Source: Thalassia testudinum (Eukaryota; Streptophyta; Magnoliopsida; Alismatales; Hydrocharitaceae). Taken from it: a stretch of DNA of 64,000 nt. Where the stretch lies: positions 15,506,501 to 15,570,500 of the forward strand of contig JAZHRO010000073.1 of assembly GCA_037157565.1 (NCBI GenBank). The letters run 5' to 3'. Under the pieces are notes generated by a model. The model had not been told where the DNA came from. It made no database searches and saw only the letters and a list, made by a program, of their open reading frames with translations. The stretch's first letter is position 1, and every line of letters begins with the position of its first letter. Positions 48,371 through 60,600 of this stretch are shown in pieces. Both the position numbers and the translations under genes were made by a program.

Positions 48371-51300
48371 CTGGGCGCAATGACCTCAAAGAATGGAGGA
48401 TAAAGGATGACTTAGCCAAATTTGTATTGGTCATGTCAATGAACGATTTGAGTCTTTGACCATTCACGACAAAGGGTTCGGAATCGTGGCTGAGTGGACT
48501 GATCTCAACAGCTCCATTTCCAAAGATTTGTCAAACTAGGTAGGGTCGATCCACTTAGATCGTAGCTTTCCTTGGAATAATTTTAGTCGGGCATCAAAGA
48601 GTAGAACCTTTTGACCAGGATGAAAGATCTTTCTAGAAATGTGCTTATCATGAAAAGATTTAACCCGTTCTTTGTAAATTCATGAGTTCTCATACGTGTC
48701 GTGGCGTAATTCATCGATCTCGCTCATTTGAAGCCTTCTATGGGTTCCAGCCTTAGAGAGATCTAAGTTACAATTCCGTACTGTCCAATAGGCTTTATGC
48801 TCCAATTTGACGGGGAGGTGACATGCCTTCCCATACACTAGTCTGAAGGGAGACATACCTAATTAGGTCTTGTGGGTGGTCCTATAGGCCCACAATGCTT
48901 CTAAAAGTCGAGATGACCAATCCTTCCTGTTAGGTCGAACAGTAACCTGAAGGATTTTCTTGATCTCTCGATTTGATAACTCAACTAGACCATTAGTTTG
49001 GGGGTGGTAAGGAGTAGAGATTCGATGCGACACCTTGTATTTGGTCATCAGTGACCTGAACTGAGCGTTTGTAAAATGGGTCCCTCTGTCAGAAATTATT
49101 GCTTGTGGAATCCCGAACCTTGAGAAGATGTTTTGATGAATGAATCTGATAACAACCTTATGATCATTAGTTCAGGTCAGAATGGCTTCTATCCACTTGG
49201 ACAGGAAGTCAATGGCGAGTAAGATGTATTTGAAGCCATTCGAGATAGGGAATGGTCCCATAAAATCAATCCCCCAAATGTCAAAATTTCGCATACCAGG
49301 ATTGGCTGTAAAGGCATCATGTCTCGATGGCTCATGTTCCCCAAGGTCTAGCAATGGGTACATGCCTTACTGTGATCGTATGCATCCTTGAAAATTGCGG
49401 GCCAGTAAAAGCCACACTGGAGGACTTTTGATGCAGTTTTGTGTCCTAAGAAATGTCCACCGCAGGCCTGGTCATGACAAAAGGAGAGTATGCTTTTGAT
49501 TTCTACTTCCGCGACGCATCGTCGGATTATTTGATCAGCACCAACGCAAAATAGATACGGGTCTTCCCAAAGGTAATACTTAGCATCGGAACGCAATTTG
49601 TCCTTCTTGGCCTTCGGCCAATCGAATGGGATCTGACGTGATGCCAAGTAGTTCACTATGTCTGCGAACCACGAAAGCCCTGTATTGATAGTCAGGAGAT
49701 GCTCATCAGGAAAGTGTTCTGTGATGGGTCTGAAAGGATCAATTATTTCAGAAGGAAGGCAGGACAAGTGATCAGCTACCATGTTTTGTTTTCTTTCTTT
49801 GTCATAAATCTCGAGGTCAAATTCTTGCAACAGCAAGATCCATCAGATTAATCGAGGTTTCGCATCCTTCTTTGTAAGGAGATGCCTCACAGATGTGTGA
49901 TCCGAGTAGATGATAGCACAGGAACCCAGGAGGTATGATCTAAATTTTTCTAGGGCAAATACTACAGCCAGCAGCTCTTTCTCAATAACCATGTAGTTAC
50001 GCTAAGCCACGTCTAGTGTTTTTCTAGTGTAGTAAATGACCATGGGTTTCCCAACAATTTTCTACCCCAAAACCACTCCTACAGCAAAGTCAGATGCATC
50101 GCACATGATCTCAAAGGGTTGAGAACAATCAGGGGACTGTAGGATCAGGGCTTGGGTGACTCGGTCATGAAGGATCTCAAATGCTTGAGTACATTCCTTG
50201 GAGATTTCGAAAGGCACATCCTTGGAGAGAAGAGTGGTCAGGGGGCACGCGATTTTTGAAAAATCAGGGATAAATCGACGGTAAAAATCGACGTGCCCCA
50301 AAAAAGATCGAAAGTCCTTGATTGAGCTAGGCATAGGGAGTTTTGAAATCAAGTTAACCTTGGCTCGATCAACTTGGATGCCTTTCTCCGAGATTAGATG
50401 TCCCAGGATGATTCCCTCAGGCACCATGAAATGGCTCTTTTCCTAGGAAAGAACCAAATTCACATTGTTGCACTGCCTTAGTATTTGGACCAAGTGCTGG
50501 AGGCAATCGTCAAATGATGCTCCAAAAATTGAAAAGTCATCCATGAAGACTTCCAGATAATCACCTACCATATCTAAGAATATGGCAAGCATGCACCACT
50601 GAAAGGTTGTGGGTGCATTGCAGAGACCGAAAGGCATCCTTCGAAATGCATACGTTTCGAAGGGGCAGGTGAACGTGGTCTTTTCTTGGTCCTCTGGATG
50701 GACTGCCACCTGGTTGTAACTAGAGCACCTGTCAAGAAAGTAGAACCTATTTCCTGCTAGTTTTTCGAGGATCTGATCAACAAACGGTAGTGGGAAATGG
50801 TCCTTCTTCATGGAGGAATTGAATCTTCTGTAATCAATGCAGACTCTCCATGAGTTAGCTATTCGGGTAGGTATGACCTCTCTGATTTCAATTGTGATGA
50901 TGGTGAGTCCGGCCTTCTTAGGCACAACCTGCATTGGACTCACCCAGCGACTGTTGGAGATCTAGTAGATGATCCCTGCATCTAACCACTTGATGATCTC
51001 CTTTTTCACGACCTCCTACAGGTTAGGGTTTAAACGTCTCTACATCTCTTGTGAAGGTCGTGCGCCTTCTTCTATGTAGATTTGATGTGTGCAATATGAG
51101 GGGCTTATGCCAGTCAAGTCATCGAGAGTCCATCGAAAGGCTCTACGATGTTGTTGGAGAACCGTAATCAGATGGGATTCCTGGTCAGGTGTGAGTTGGG
51201 AGTTGATAATCATAGGAAACGTCTGATTAAAACCCAAAAAGACACACTTCAGATGCTCGGGAAGGGGCTTGAGTTTCATAATAGGATTATCAGCAGCAGC

Positions 51301-51588
51301 AGGCGGTTCAAGGTCTATATTAGGAACAAGGGTTGGAGTTATGGGTGTGTCTAGATCAGGTTCATACTCCTCTAATTGTGGGTTTTGATCTTCTAGTGGT
51401 TGATCAGGGATAATCGGGTTGTCCTCAACATGCGATTCATCAACCATGGCTTTGATATCACATATTTGCTCTATAACCCTACAATTAATCCCTTGTTGGG
51501 CCTTAAAGATGTCAATCTTTAGAGTTTGATTCCCAAATTTTAATTCTATTTGGCCCTCTTCATAGTTTATGTTGGCCCTAGCAGTGGT
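48371..51588 (-). pseudogene. Element D pol: protease C-terminus, RT, RNase H, integrase
   Basis: The 5' end is cut within protease (INYEEGQIELKFGNQTLKID remains, no active-site Asp). RT: RVCIDYRRFN, FLDRCSSYNQ (usual FLDGYSGYN), RRMPFGLCNAPTTFQ, catalytic FMDD at 50536-50547. RNase H begins [13 protein letters not shown] near 50100-50062 and is then broken by stops. Integrase: HHCC finger (FCHDQACGGHF, ACTHC), [16 protein letters not shown] and the Glu in GLVELSNREIK, so the DDE triad is still readable although the frame is broken near 49364, 49172 and 49048. The last part (48860-48390) aligns with the B integrase C-terminus. Not functional. Confidence 0.85.
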
Positions 51589-52290
51589 TGGTGGTCAGGC
51601 CTGGATAGGTTGTTAATATGGTGATTTTATCGTTGAAGTGTGTATAGTGGTTAACCTAAATCGAGCCTAACAATCTCTTTACAAAATATTTTTTTTTACC
51701 TGGCCTACTTGATTTTATATTAGTCACTTTTAGGCCTAGGGTCGAACTCAGGGAAGTGGGGTTACAAGTCAAGTTTCTACTCCTTTCCTACAACGAATCT
51801 CTTCCGTTCGTTTATCATGTTTTTGGTGTTTTTCTATTTAGATTTTTTTCTAATAATCTTTGTCCTTGAGGCACACCCTCAAAATTAGGTTCTTGGCTTT
51901 GAGCCAAATCAGGGTTCCAAAACGGGTCTTGCTATTCGCAAGATGGAGTACCTACAAGTCAAGGATTATCTTTTCTCTTTTATATATTCTTTTATCTTTT
52001 TACTGGTATGCAAGAGAAATAGAAATAAAGTAAATATAGTATAGATATATATGTATATACTATATATGTATAAAGGGGTGGGGGTGGAGGCAGAGATGGA
52101 GTGTAGCACGATGTCGAGTCGGTCTTCGTCTAGAAAGATGCAACCAACAGGACGAGGTGCTGCGTGGAGTATAAGATGGATTGATGGAAGATGAGTGTAA
52201 CCACGCTTTTTGTACGCATGTATCGGGGAATATCAGCAACTGGTGCAGATATTCCCGCGATACCACGTATGGTAAGTAATGTGAAGAAAA

Positions 52291-52772
52291 ATATATATAT
52301 ATGTATATATGTAAATATATCTATATGTATATACATATATGGTTATAAATATATAGGTATATATATATGAAGTTATATATGTATATATATATGTGTATAT
52401 ATATATGTAGATATAGATATATATAAGTATATGTATAGATAGGTATATGTATAGATATATATATATATATGTATATGTATGTATATGATACTATATAGAT
52501 GTATATATATATATATATGTGTGTATGTATATAGTAATATATGTATGTATAGATATATGTAGATAGATAAGTATATATATGTATATATATATATATGTAT
52601 GTATATAAATATATGTATATATATATATATGTATGCTAATACTTAATTATATAGATACTACTACATATATAGATATAAGTATATATATATATATGTATAT
52701 AAATATATGTATATATATCAATATATATATAGGTATACATATATATATATATGTATATAACACTATATAAGT
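52291..52772. repeat. (TA)n-rich block, left palindrome arm
   Basis: Almost entirely TATA/TGTA/TACA units; mirrored at 53462-53935. Confidence 0.8.
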
Positions 52773-53154
52773 GAGAGTGTGTGTGTGCGAGAATGTGAGT
52801 GTGTGTTTGTGTGTTTGCAGAGAGAGAGGGAGAGTGTGCTATGAGAGAGAGAGAGTGCCTGCTGTGTGAAAGAGGAGAGTTTAAGTCGTTCGTGCACTCA
52901 GGGCGTCGTCTGATGCTTCAAGCTCGTGCACAGGCGCGTATGCGCGCAGAGAAGTGCTCGCACGCAAGGGAGTGGGCGCGGAGGAAGGAACGCAGTGCCC
53001 CGCGCTGTGCGAAGGGCTAGAGTGGGCGCTGGTAGGCGCACGCGGGCGAAGGGAGAGGGCACTGGCAGAGGACCGCACGTAGACGTGTGGGCGGGCGTTG
53101 GAGCGGACTCGGTGCGGGATGCTGGTGCAGGCGTTAGCCGGTTGCGGTGTGCCA

Positions 53155-53188
53155 GGTGACCGGATAAGTGAGAAGCTTACCGGTCACC
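53155..53188. other. Small hairpin in palindrome centre
   Basis: GGTGACCGGATAAG and CTTACCGGTCACC flank a TGAGAAG-type loop, nested within the spacer of the larger palindrome and partly overlapping the right arm start. Confidence 0.55.
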
Positions 53189-54614
53189 CCACTGTAGCCC
53201 TTCGCGCAGCGCGGGGCGCTGCGTTCCTTCCTCCGCGCCCACTCCCCTGCGTGCACGCGCTTCTCTGCGCACATAAGCGCCTATGCGCAAGCTTGAAGCA
53301 TCAGACGACGCCCTGAGCACACGAACGACTTAAACTCGCTTCCTTCACACAGCAGGCGCTCTCTCTCCCGTTCTCTCTCTCTCTCTTACAGCACACTCTC
53401 CCTCTCTCTCTGCAAACACACATACACACACACTCACACTCTCGCACACACACACTCTCACTTATATAGTGTTATATACATATATATATATACGTATACA
53501 TATATATATTGATATATATACATATATTTATATACATATATATATATGTATATACTTATATCTATATATATAGTAGTATCTATATAACTAAGTATTAGTA
53601 TACATATATATATATATATCTATATACTTATATATATATATATACACACATATATACTTACATATATACATATATTTACATACATAGATATATATATATA
53701 CTTATCTATCTACATATATCTATACATACATATATTACTATATACATACACATATATATATATACATCTGTATAGTATCATATACATACATATACATATA
53801 TATATATATATATATATCTACATATATATACACATATATATATACCTATATATTTATAACCGTATGTATATATATATATACATATAGATATATTTACATA
53901 TATACATATATATATTTTCACATTACTTACCATACGTGGTATCGCGGGAATATCTGCACCAGTTGCTGATATTTCCCGATACACGCGTACAAAAAGCATG
54001 GTTACACTCATCTTCCATCAATCCATCTTACACTCCACGTAGCACCTCATCCTGTTGGTTGTGTCTTTCTAGACGAAGACCGACTCGACACCGTGCTACA
54101 CTCCATCTCTGCCTCCACCCCCACCCCTTTATACATATATAGTATATACATATATATCTATACTATATTTACTTTATTTCTATTTCTCTTGCATACCAGT
54201 AAAAAGATAAAAAAATATATAAAAGAGAAAAGATAATCCTTGACTTGCAGGTACTCCATCTTGTGAATAGCAAGACCCGTTTTGGAACCCTGATTTGGCT
54301 CAAAGCCAAGAACCTAATTTTGAGGGTGTGCCTCAAGGACAAAGATTATCAGAAAAAAATCTAAATAGAAAAACACCAAAAACACAATAAACGAATGGAA
54401 GAGATTCGTTGTAGGAAAGGCGTAGAAACTTGACTTGTAACCCCACTTCCCTGAGTTCCACCCTAGGCCTAAAAGTGACCAAGATAAAATCAAGTAGGTC
54501 AGGTAAAAAAAAAATATTTTGTAAAGAGATGGTTAGGCTCGATTTAGGTTAACCACTATACACACTTCAACGATAAAATCACCATATTAACAACCTATCC
54601 GAGGTCGACCACTA
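53187..54614 (+). repeat. Presumed 5' LTR (or its U5 part) of element E
   Basis: The right palindrome arm ends GGTCGACCACTA, 8 bases before a primer-binding site, and carries the 'ccctgagttccaccctagg' R/U5-type sequence seen in other LTRs here. However, its beginning shows no resemblance to the visible 594 bases of E's 3' LTR (63407 on), so either only the U5 end belongs to E or the LTR was replaced. Confidence 0.45.
53462..53935. repeat. (TA)n-rich block, right palindrome arm
   Basis: Mirror copy of 52291-52772. Confidence 0.8.
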
Positions 54615-54622
54615 TCTTTTTC

Positions 54623-54640
54623 TGGCGCCATTGCCGGGGA
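54623..54640 (+). promoter_or_regulatory. Primer-binding site of element E (tRNA-Asp)
   Basis: TGGCGCCATTGCCGGGGA, one difference from the tRNA-Asp complement. The leader hairpin seen in C and F is not conserved here (GGTGCTCC instead of GGCAACG follows). Confidence 0.8.
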
Positions 54641-56015
54641 GGTGCTCCTTCAAGTAAGTTTCTATTCCATTCCTTTCATTTTTTCTCTTCTCTCTTCACG
54701 GGTGTCTTTATTTTTGGTGTGCAGGTAAACCTGTTGCAAGGAGAAGGCAGGTAGACGAAGTCAGAGATGTAGGCAGATCCAAGGCGGGAACGAGAGCGTG
54801 AAGATGCCAACACCGCACTAGAGATCCGCACACGTTGCTGCACAAGTAGGTCTCTCTTTCTTAGCAACCTAGGTTAACTTGCCACCTTAATAAATAAAAA
54901 ATAAAAAAAAAACTAAAAACTCGAAAAACTTCTTGGGATCTCTTGGGGCAAGTGGATTAAAATTCACTTGTTTGATTGATTGCCTTTACTCCAACCACCC
55001 CAAGATTTCCCACCTTACTTCGCATAGCAAAAATCCAAGAATCCTGATTCTTGAATTTTTCGCTGTGTGAAGTATTCTTTGAGGCAAACATAAAAAGATT
55101 AATTGCACCCCTCTTTTGCCTCACTTATCTGCAAATTCGGGATCACATTTTTGGTGGGGAGACATGGAATTGAGTTGATTCCAACCCCACCACGACTTTT
55201 CAACTTGCCTAAGATTCGATCCCGAATATTTCAACCCCAACAAATTGATTTTCTTTATCTTTTGGTTGAGCCTTGTGTGTGGAAATCTTTTTGGTGATTG
55301 GGAGCACTTGAATTGAAGTGTTTTGGCTCCCTTTCACACTAATCTAAAACTGATTCGTGCATCCACACATAGAAATCTCCATTTAGGGAAGCCCAGTGCA
55401 TTTTAGCATGCATTAACCAAGTGACATTGAAGAAGGGTTTGTTAGGCTTAGAAGAAAACTTGTATTCTTGCAAAACCTGGAGATTGGTTGAATTGGTATT
55501 TCAGCGAAATCCTAAAATCCATACTACTTAAGGCTAAACTCTAAAAATCATTCACCAATTAAAAGCTTCAATTCGGGGAGATTTCCCCATTGCATGCTTG
55601 TTTTACACACTTGGAAAAATCAATCACTTGGGCATTACCTGTAAATAACGCCCTTCACATTCCAGAACCACTTTATCCTAAGCCTCTAACTAGAATTGGT
55701 AGTAACTTGACCCTTATTAATGATTGGAGGTCTAACTACCTGCGTGTAGCGCCTACGTGCTGGTGAGGGTTCCCGCATGCGATCGGGTGTCTAAGACTGG
55801 GGCAAACGGCCTTTCAATTTGGCCCGGTGGTTCCGCGATGCTCGCATTCGATTCCGTAGTTCGTGATAGTAGGTAAATTAGATCTTTAGTTCTAAGGGCA
55901 CACTGTAGAGGTTAGGAATTTGATTGTACTGATTTGTCATCAAGTGTACCTTTGCGGCATCATTTCTCTCATCTCTTTTCCCTTCTTATCTCCCCAATTC
56001 TTCCTGCGGTGGTGC
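54641..56015 (+). other. Element E leader
   Basis: About 1.4 kb of untranslated leader with an A-run at 54890-54912; the minus-strand ORF 54676-54867 and plus ORF 55103-55297 are unsupported. A weak tRNA-like text near 55820-55855 was considered and rejected. Confidence 0.6.
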
Positions 56016-57630
56016 ATGTTTGGTAGGAGGTCACAAAACCCTGAACTATTTGATTTGCCTGATAAATTTAGAAAAGAAGCCGAATCGTCCTCCTCCTCCA
56101 CAAACATGGCTGCACGCCCACCCCCAAATCCAGAGGGAGGAAACCGCCCTCAGAACCCACCAGGTGGTGGAGCCTTAGATCCCATAACCCGCCCCCAAGC
56201 CAAAATGGAAATGTATAATGAGCAAATTGAAGCCATTAGGGAAACATTGGAGGAAATGCAGAACCCTCCCGAACGGGAGGAGCCTAGGTCTCTTAGCTCC
56301 TATTAGAATCCTGTTGCTACAGAGACCATAGGACAAATTCGGGTCCCCATGGGTGGGGACGAATTTGAACTGAAATCGAACATAATTGGCCTAATAAATT
56401 TTCACTTCCATGGTCTTGCAAGTGAAGATCCTTTTCTCCACTTGGAAGACTTAACCCGATTGGCTGAAACTATTAAACCTAGAAATATCGGGTTGCCTAT
56501 AGTCCTCATGAAAATGTTCCCGTTTTCATTACGAGATAAAGCGTCGCAGTGGCTACGCACCCTTGGGAGAACCATCCACTCTTGGGAAGAGATGCAAACA
56601 GCGTTTCTTAAGAAGTTCTTCCCAATCGGGTGAACCAATGCGCTTTGCCGTGCTATCACTTCATTTACGCAACAAAACGGCGAACAATTTCATGAGGCAT
56701 GGGAGAGGTATAATGACCTCCTCAGGAAGTATCCGCACCACGGTCTGCCTAAGTGGCATATAGCCCAGATTTTCTACTATAGGCTAAATGAGACTTTGAA
56801 GTAGATAGCAGATGCTTCTTGCGGAGGGAATTTTATGAATAAAGATGAGAATGGAGCATTCAAATTGTTTGAAAATATGAGAGAAAACTCGATGAACAAT
56901 GCCTCCATTGTCGCCTTTAATCGTACCAGCCTGCCTCGAAATGTCCACAAAGTTGACACAGGACCCTCCCATTCATCCACTGATCTCAGCCTTATAGCAC
57001 AGAAATTGGATGAAGTCTCTGTCATGCACAAGAAGCTGGACGAGCTTCTGGCCAACCCTGCCCGTTCTATGGCAAACACCACCTCTTCACCACTTCGTCA
57101 CAATTCCAATTCTTCCAACACCAGGCTTATCCCGAGAAACCCCGTAAGACCTTCCTTACCAAGTGTCGTGCCAAGCGACTCGGTAAGTCATGTGGATCTA
57201 GCTTCTGCGAGCCAGTATTTTGACACGGAGGACCAAGCCTCCATGTGCTTGGATGCATAATTACATGCAGACGTGTCTTTTGGCATAGAAGATGCTTGCG
57301 CCCTGGGGAATAACCCGTTCTCTGCCACTTATAACCTAGGGTGGTGAAATCATCCAAATTTCGCATGGTCCAACAACCCGCAGCACCAAAACCCCGCGGG
57401 TGGACCAATGCGACCGTCCGCACCCATCATCCCAAGGGCCCAGTCTAATCCTATGGCAAATCCACCATCAGGCCCTTGCATACTGCAAATCGAACACGCA
57501 TCAAGTCCTCTTGACAAATTGATGCGAATGATGACAGAAATGTTGAAGCGCCATGAAGAGAACATGACCTCTCTTCAGCACCAATTGGCGCAGCAGAATG
57601 CTGAGATCAGTCAACTACACATGCTCGATC
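56016..57630 (+). pseudogene. Element E gag
   Basis: ATG 56016 (MFGRRSQNPELFDLPDKF) is preferred because C gag begins alike and upstream codons have no ATG. Proline-rich N-terminus, then the gag domain at 56349-56760: FHFHGLASEDPFLHLEDLTR, FSLRDKASQWLRT, LKKFFPIG, GEQFHEAWERYNDLLRKYPH. Stops at 56304, 56631 (TGA for Arg), about 56802, 57258 and 57345. The tail has HKKLDELLANP and a Gln-rich coiled-coil-like stretch (LKRHEENMTSLQHQLAQQN, about 57545-57605). A base is lost near 57615-57640; pol is in another frame. No CCHC finger is visible. Role: structural particle protein. Confidence 0.85.
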
Positions 57631-60600
57631 TCAAGGCACTCTTCCCATCCAACCTGTTCCAAACCCGCAAAATTTCATACCCCGTGGTCCTCACTCACAG
57701 GTACGACCTTCTCAGGGGCAGGTTAATCAGATTCTACAGGCTCCGAGCATTCCACCGGGATTTCAGGCTAATCTTGCTGCAGCACCTCACTCTTATGTCC
57801 CTATTGCGAACCCTCCTCCGCCGTATGATCCCACTGGACCCGCATCATCCAATGCTATCACTACGAGGAGCGGCAAGCAAACTGTTGATCCGCCTCCACC
57901 TGATCCTGGCTCGTCTTCTTCATCGCCCTCTCATTCGGGATGCGCACCGCATTCGCGAGAGGACGATACACCCAAATTGGTTCTAGAATCAATTCCATTC
58001 CCTGAGGCTCTACTGAGGGAGCCAAAAGGCAAAAAGAAAGATACACAGGCCTTTGATAACTTGCGTAATTTGTTCGGGGATGTAGAAATCAAGGTACCCC
58101 TGCTCAAGGCTATAGACCACATACCCACTGTCGCCCGATTTTTCAAAGACTACACAACGCCCAGGCGACAGTCAAAGAAAACTAAAAATTCGGTGGTTCT
58201 CTCACCTCATGCGAGTTGTGCTATACTGTCAAACCTACCACCGAAGCAGAAAGATCTGGGCACACCGCTTATTTCCTGTAGCATCCAAGGCTGCAATTTT
58301 AACTGTGCCCTGCTTGATCTAGGATCTTCCATAAATCTTATACCAACCATCATGCTCGAAAAATTTTCCTTGGGAAATCTAAAACCCACCCCTGTCACGT
58401 TACAGTTGGCAGATCGTTATGTCAAAATCCTGAAGGGTGTGGTGGAAGACGTGGTGGTTAGGGTCAACAGTCTCTATTTTCCTGTTGACTTTCTTGTTTT
58501 AGATATGGAAGTTCCTAGCTCACTTTCTGGTTGTCCGATCATCCTTGGTCGACCTTTCTTGGCCACAACCCGTGCCCATATCGACTGCGAGTCGGGCTGT
58601 ATTGTGATTGTCGTTGGATCTGAAAAGCTCAAGCTTAACATCTTCAAGGCAGCCAAGAACTTTGATTGTGATTGCATCGAGGATGACACGTTTGACGAGG
58701 ACATGGCCGTTAGAGCGTGTATCGGACTATTTGGGACCTATTCGGACTGCTGCGGATTACCTATAAACATTGACGATTGCCCGACTAACACAAATTGTGA
58801 CGTTCCCCCATCCCTCCCTATTCCTGTACCTTCTCCTGACCAGACTTCTGACGAGGTTTTCTTCGCTTCCCATACCTCGTGGTTTGAGTCATATCCGGAC
58901 TACTCACCGCCGGTCCACACTCTTGAAGACCGGATTGCCCTTTCTTTCCCACCAAATTAGGCGGATTTGCAAATCCACACTGGGACCTTGAGCCCATATA
59001 CTTCTCACTGGGGCTATTCCTTTTTGGATCCATCTATCCAAGAAGCCCCTCTTCTTGGCCAATCTGAGGGCCAATTTCTTCCTCCTGACCTATTCTCCAA
59101 CCCGCCTGGGACACTCTCGTCCCAAGAAATTCCAGATCTTTCACCATCCACTCCCGAGCTGAAAGAGCTGCCTAGTACACTTAAATATGTTTTCTTAGGA
59201 CCAAATGAACCACTCCCCATAATCTTCAGTTCAAAATTGACCAGGGAGAAAGAGTGCAAACTAACAAAGGTCCTCATAGAACACAAGGCAGCCATTGGAT
59301 GGTCTTTATCAGACTTATCTGGCATTAGCCCCTCCTACTGCACTCACCATATATATATGGAGGAGGAGGCTCGACCTTCCCGCGAGATGCAGCGACGTCT
59401 CAACCCTAACATGCGGGAGGTCGTTAAGAAAGAAATCATTAACTGGCTGGATGCGGGTAAAATCTACCCGATCAGCGATAGCCCCTGGGTGAGTTCGATT
59501 CACATTGTGCCCAAGAAGGCAGGACTCACCATCCGTGTCAATGACAGGGGCGAATCCATCCCTATACGCACTCTTACATCTTGGAGGGTGTGTGTAGATT
59601 ATAGGAAACTCAATGCTGCAACTAAGAAAGATCATTTTCCTCTACCATTCATTGACCAAATCCTGGAACAGTTAGCGGGAAATAAATTTTTCTGTTTCCT
59701 GGATGGATTCTCAGGATATAACAAGGTGGCAATTGACCCCCGAGACCAAGAGAAAACCACTTTTACCTGCCCGTTCAGCACCTTTGCATTTAGAAGGATG
59801 CCGTTCGGACTTTGCAACGCGCCAGCAACTTCCCAGAGATGTATGCTGGCTATATTCCATGACATGGTAGGTGACTTTCCTGAGGTCTTCAAGGATGACT
59901 TCTCGGTCTTTGGACCATCTTTCGATGACTGTCTTGCCAACCTGACTCGTATCCTTAGGAGATGTATTGTTGTAAACCTCGTGCTTTCCTAGGAAAAAAG
60001 TCATTTTATGGTGCACGAGGGAATTATTCTTGGACATATCATCTCCGATAGGGGTATCGAGGTTGACAGAGAGCTAAGCTTGATGTCATTGCTGATTTAC
60101 CTGTGCCTGGCTCTGTCAAACAAATCCGCTCCTTCCTGGGACATGTTGGTTTCTATAGGAGATTCATCAAAGACTTCTCCAAAATTTCTCGACCTTTAAC
60201 TCATCTCCTATCGACCGACGTACCCTTCGATATGGACCCCGACTGCATACAAGCATTCACTCAGCTGCGTAATGCTGTCACCAAGGCCCCTGTTCTCTAG
60301 CCACCTAATTGGTCCCTCAACTTTGAACTCATGTGTGACGCTTTCGACCTTGCAGTCGGAGCCATCCTGGGACAAAGACGCGATAGACACCCCTTCGTGG
60401 TGTACTACGCCAGTAAGATGTTGGACGAGGCCCAGCGTAATTATACTACCACTGAAAAAGAACTACTGGCAGTCGTCTTTGGGCTAGAGAAATTCCGCTC
60501 TTACCTTCTAGGCACTCACGTTATTGTTTTCACATCACGCGGCCATTCGTCATCTCATGCACAAGAAGGATGCCAAGGCTAGACTGATTCGTTGGATCCT

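Larger units (their letters stand above)
43981..51588 (-). mobile_element. Element D, Athila-type (B family), 5'-truncated
   Basis: Minus-strand element with 3' LTR 43981-46744, polypurine tract, 3' non-coding region and pol from integrase back to the second half of protease. Protease N-terminus, gag, primer-binding site and 5' LTR are missing; sequence stops at the palindrome boundary near 51588. Nucleotide-level similarity to B is high throughout. Confidence 0.85.
51589..54614. repeat. Palindrome of about 3.0 kb
   Basis: Left arm 51589-53026 is the reverse complement of right arm 53187-54614, with few differences, around a 160-base spacer. From the outside in each arm has U5-like sequence (CCCTGAGTTCCACCC on the right arm), a unique stretch, a long (TA)n-rich block, CT/GA repeats and a CG-rich block. 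The left end joins D pol; the right end lies 8 bases before element E's primer-binding site. No matching short duplications flank it (GTGGT left, TCTTT right). It looks like two LTR copies fused head to head. All ORFs inside are compositional. Confidence 0.8.

Noticed and set aside
52799..53316. Arg/Ala-rich ORFs in the palindrome centre
   Set aside because: GC-rich composition gives open frames on both strands; mirrored by the inverted arm.
51589..54614. Classical foldback DNA transposon
   Set aside because: No flanking target duplication, and the right arm carries LTR-type U5 text next to a primer-binding site.
55820..55855. tRNA-like text (TGGCCCGGTGG then CATTCGATTCC) in the E leader
   Set aside because: Box spacing is only about 14 bases and no cloverleaf can be drawn; not a tRNA gene.
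57408..57986. 192-codon ORF read to its stop as one protein
   Set aside because: Only the part to about 57615 is gag; the rest is an out-of-frame reading of the protease-linker region after a frameshift.
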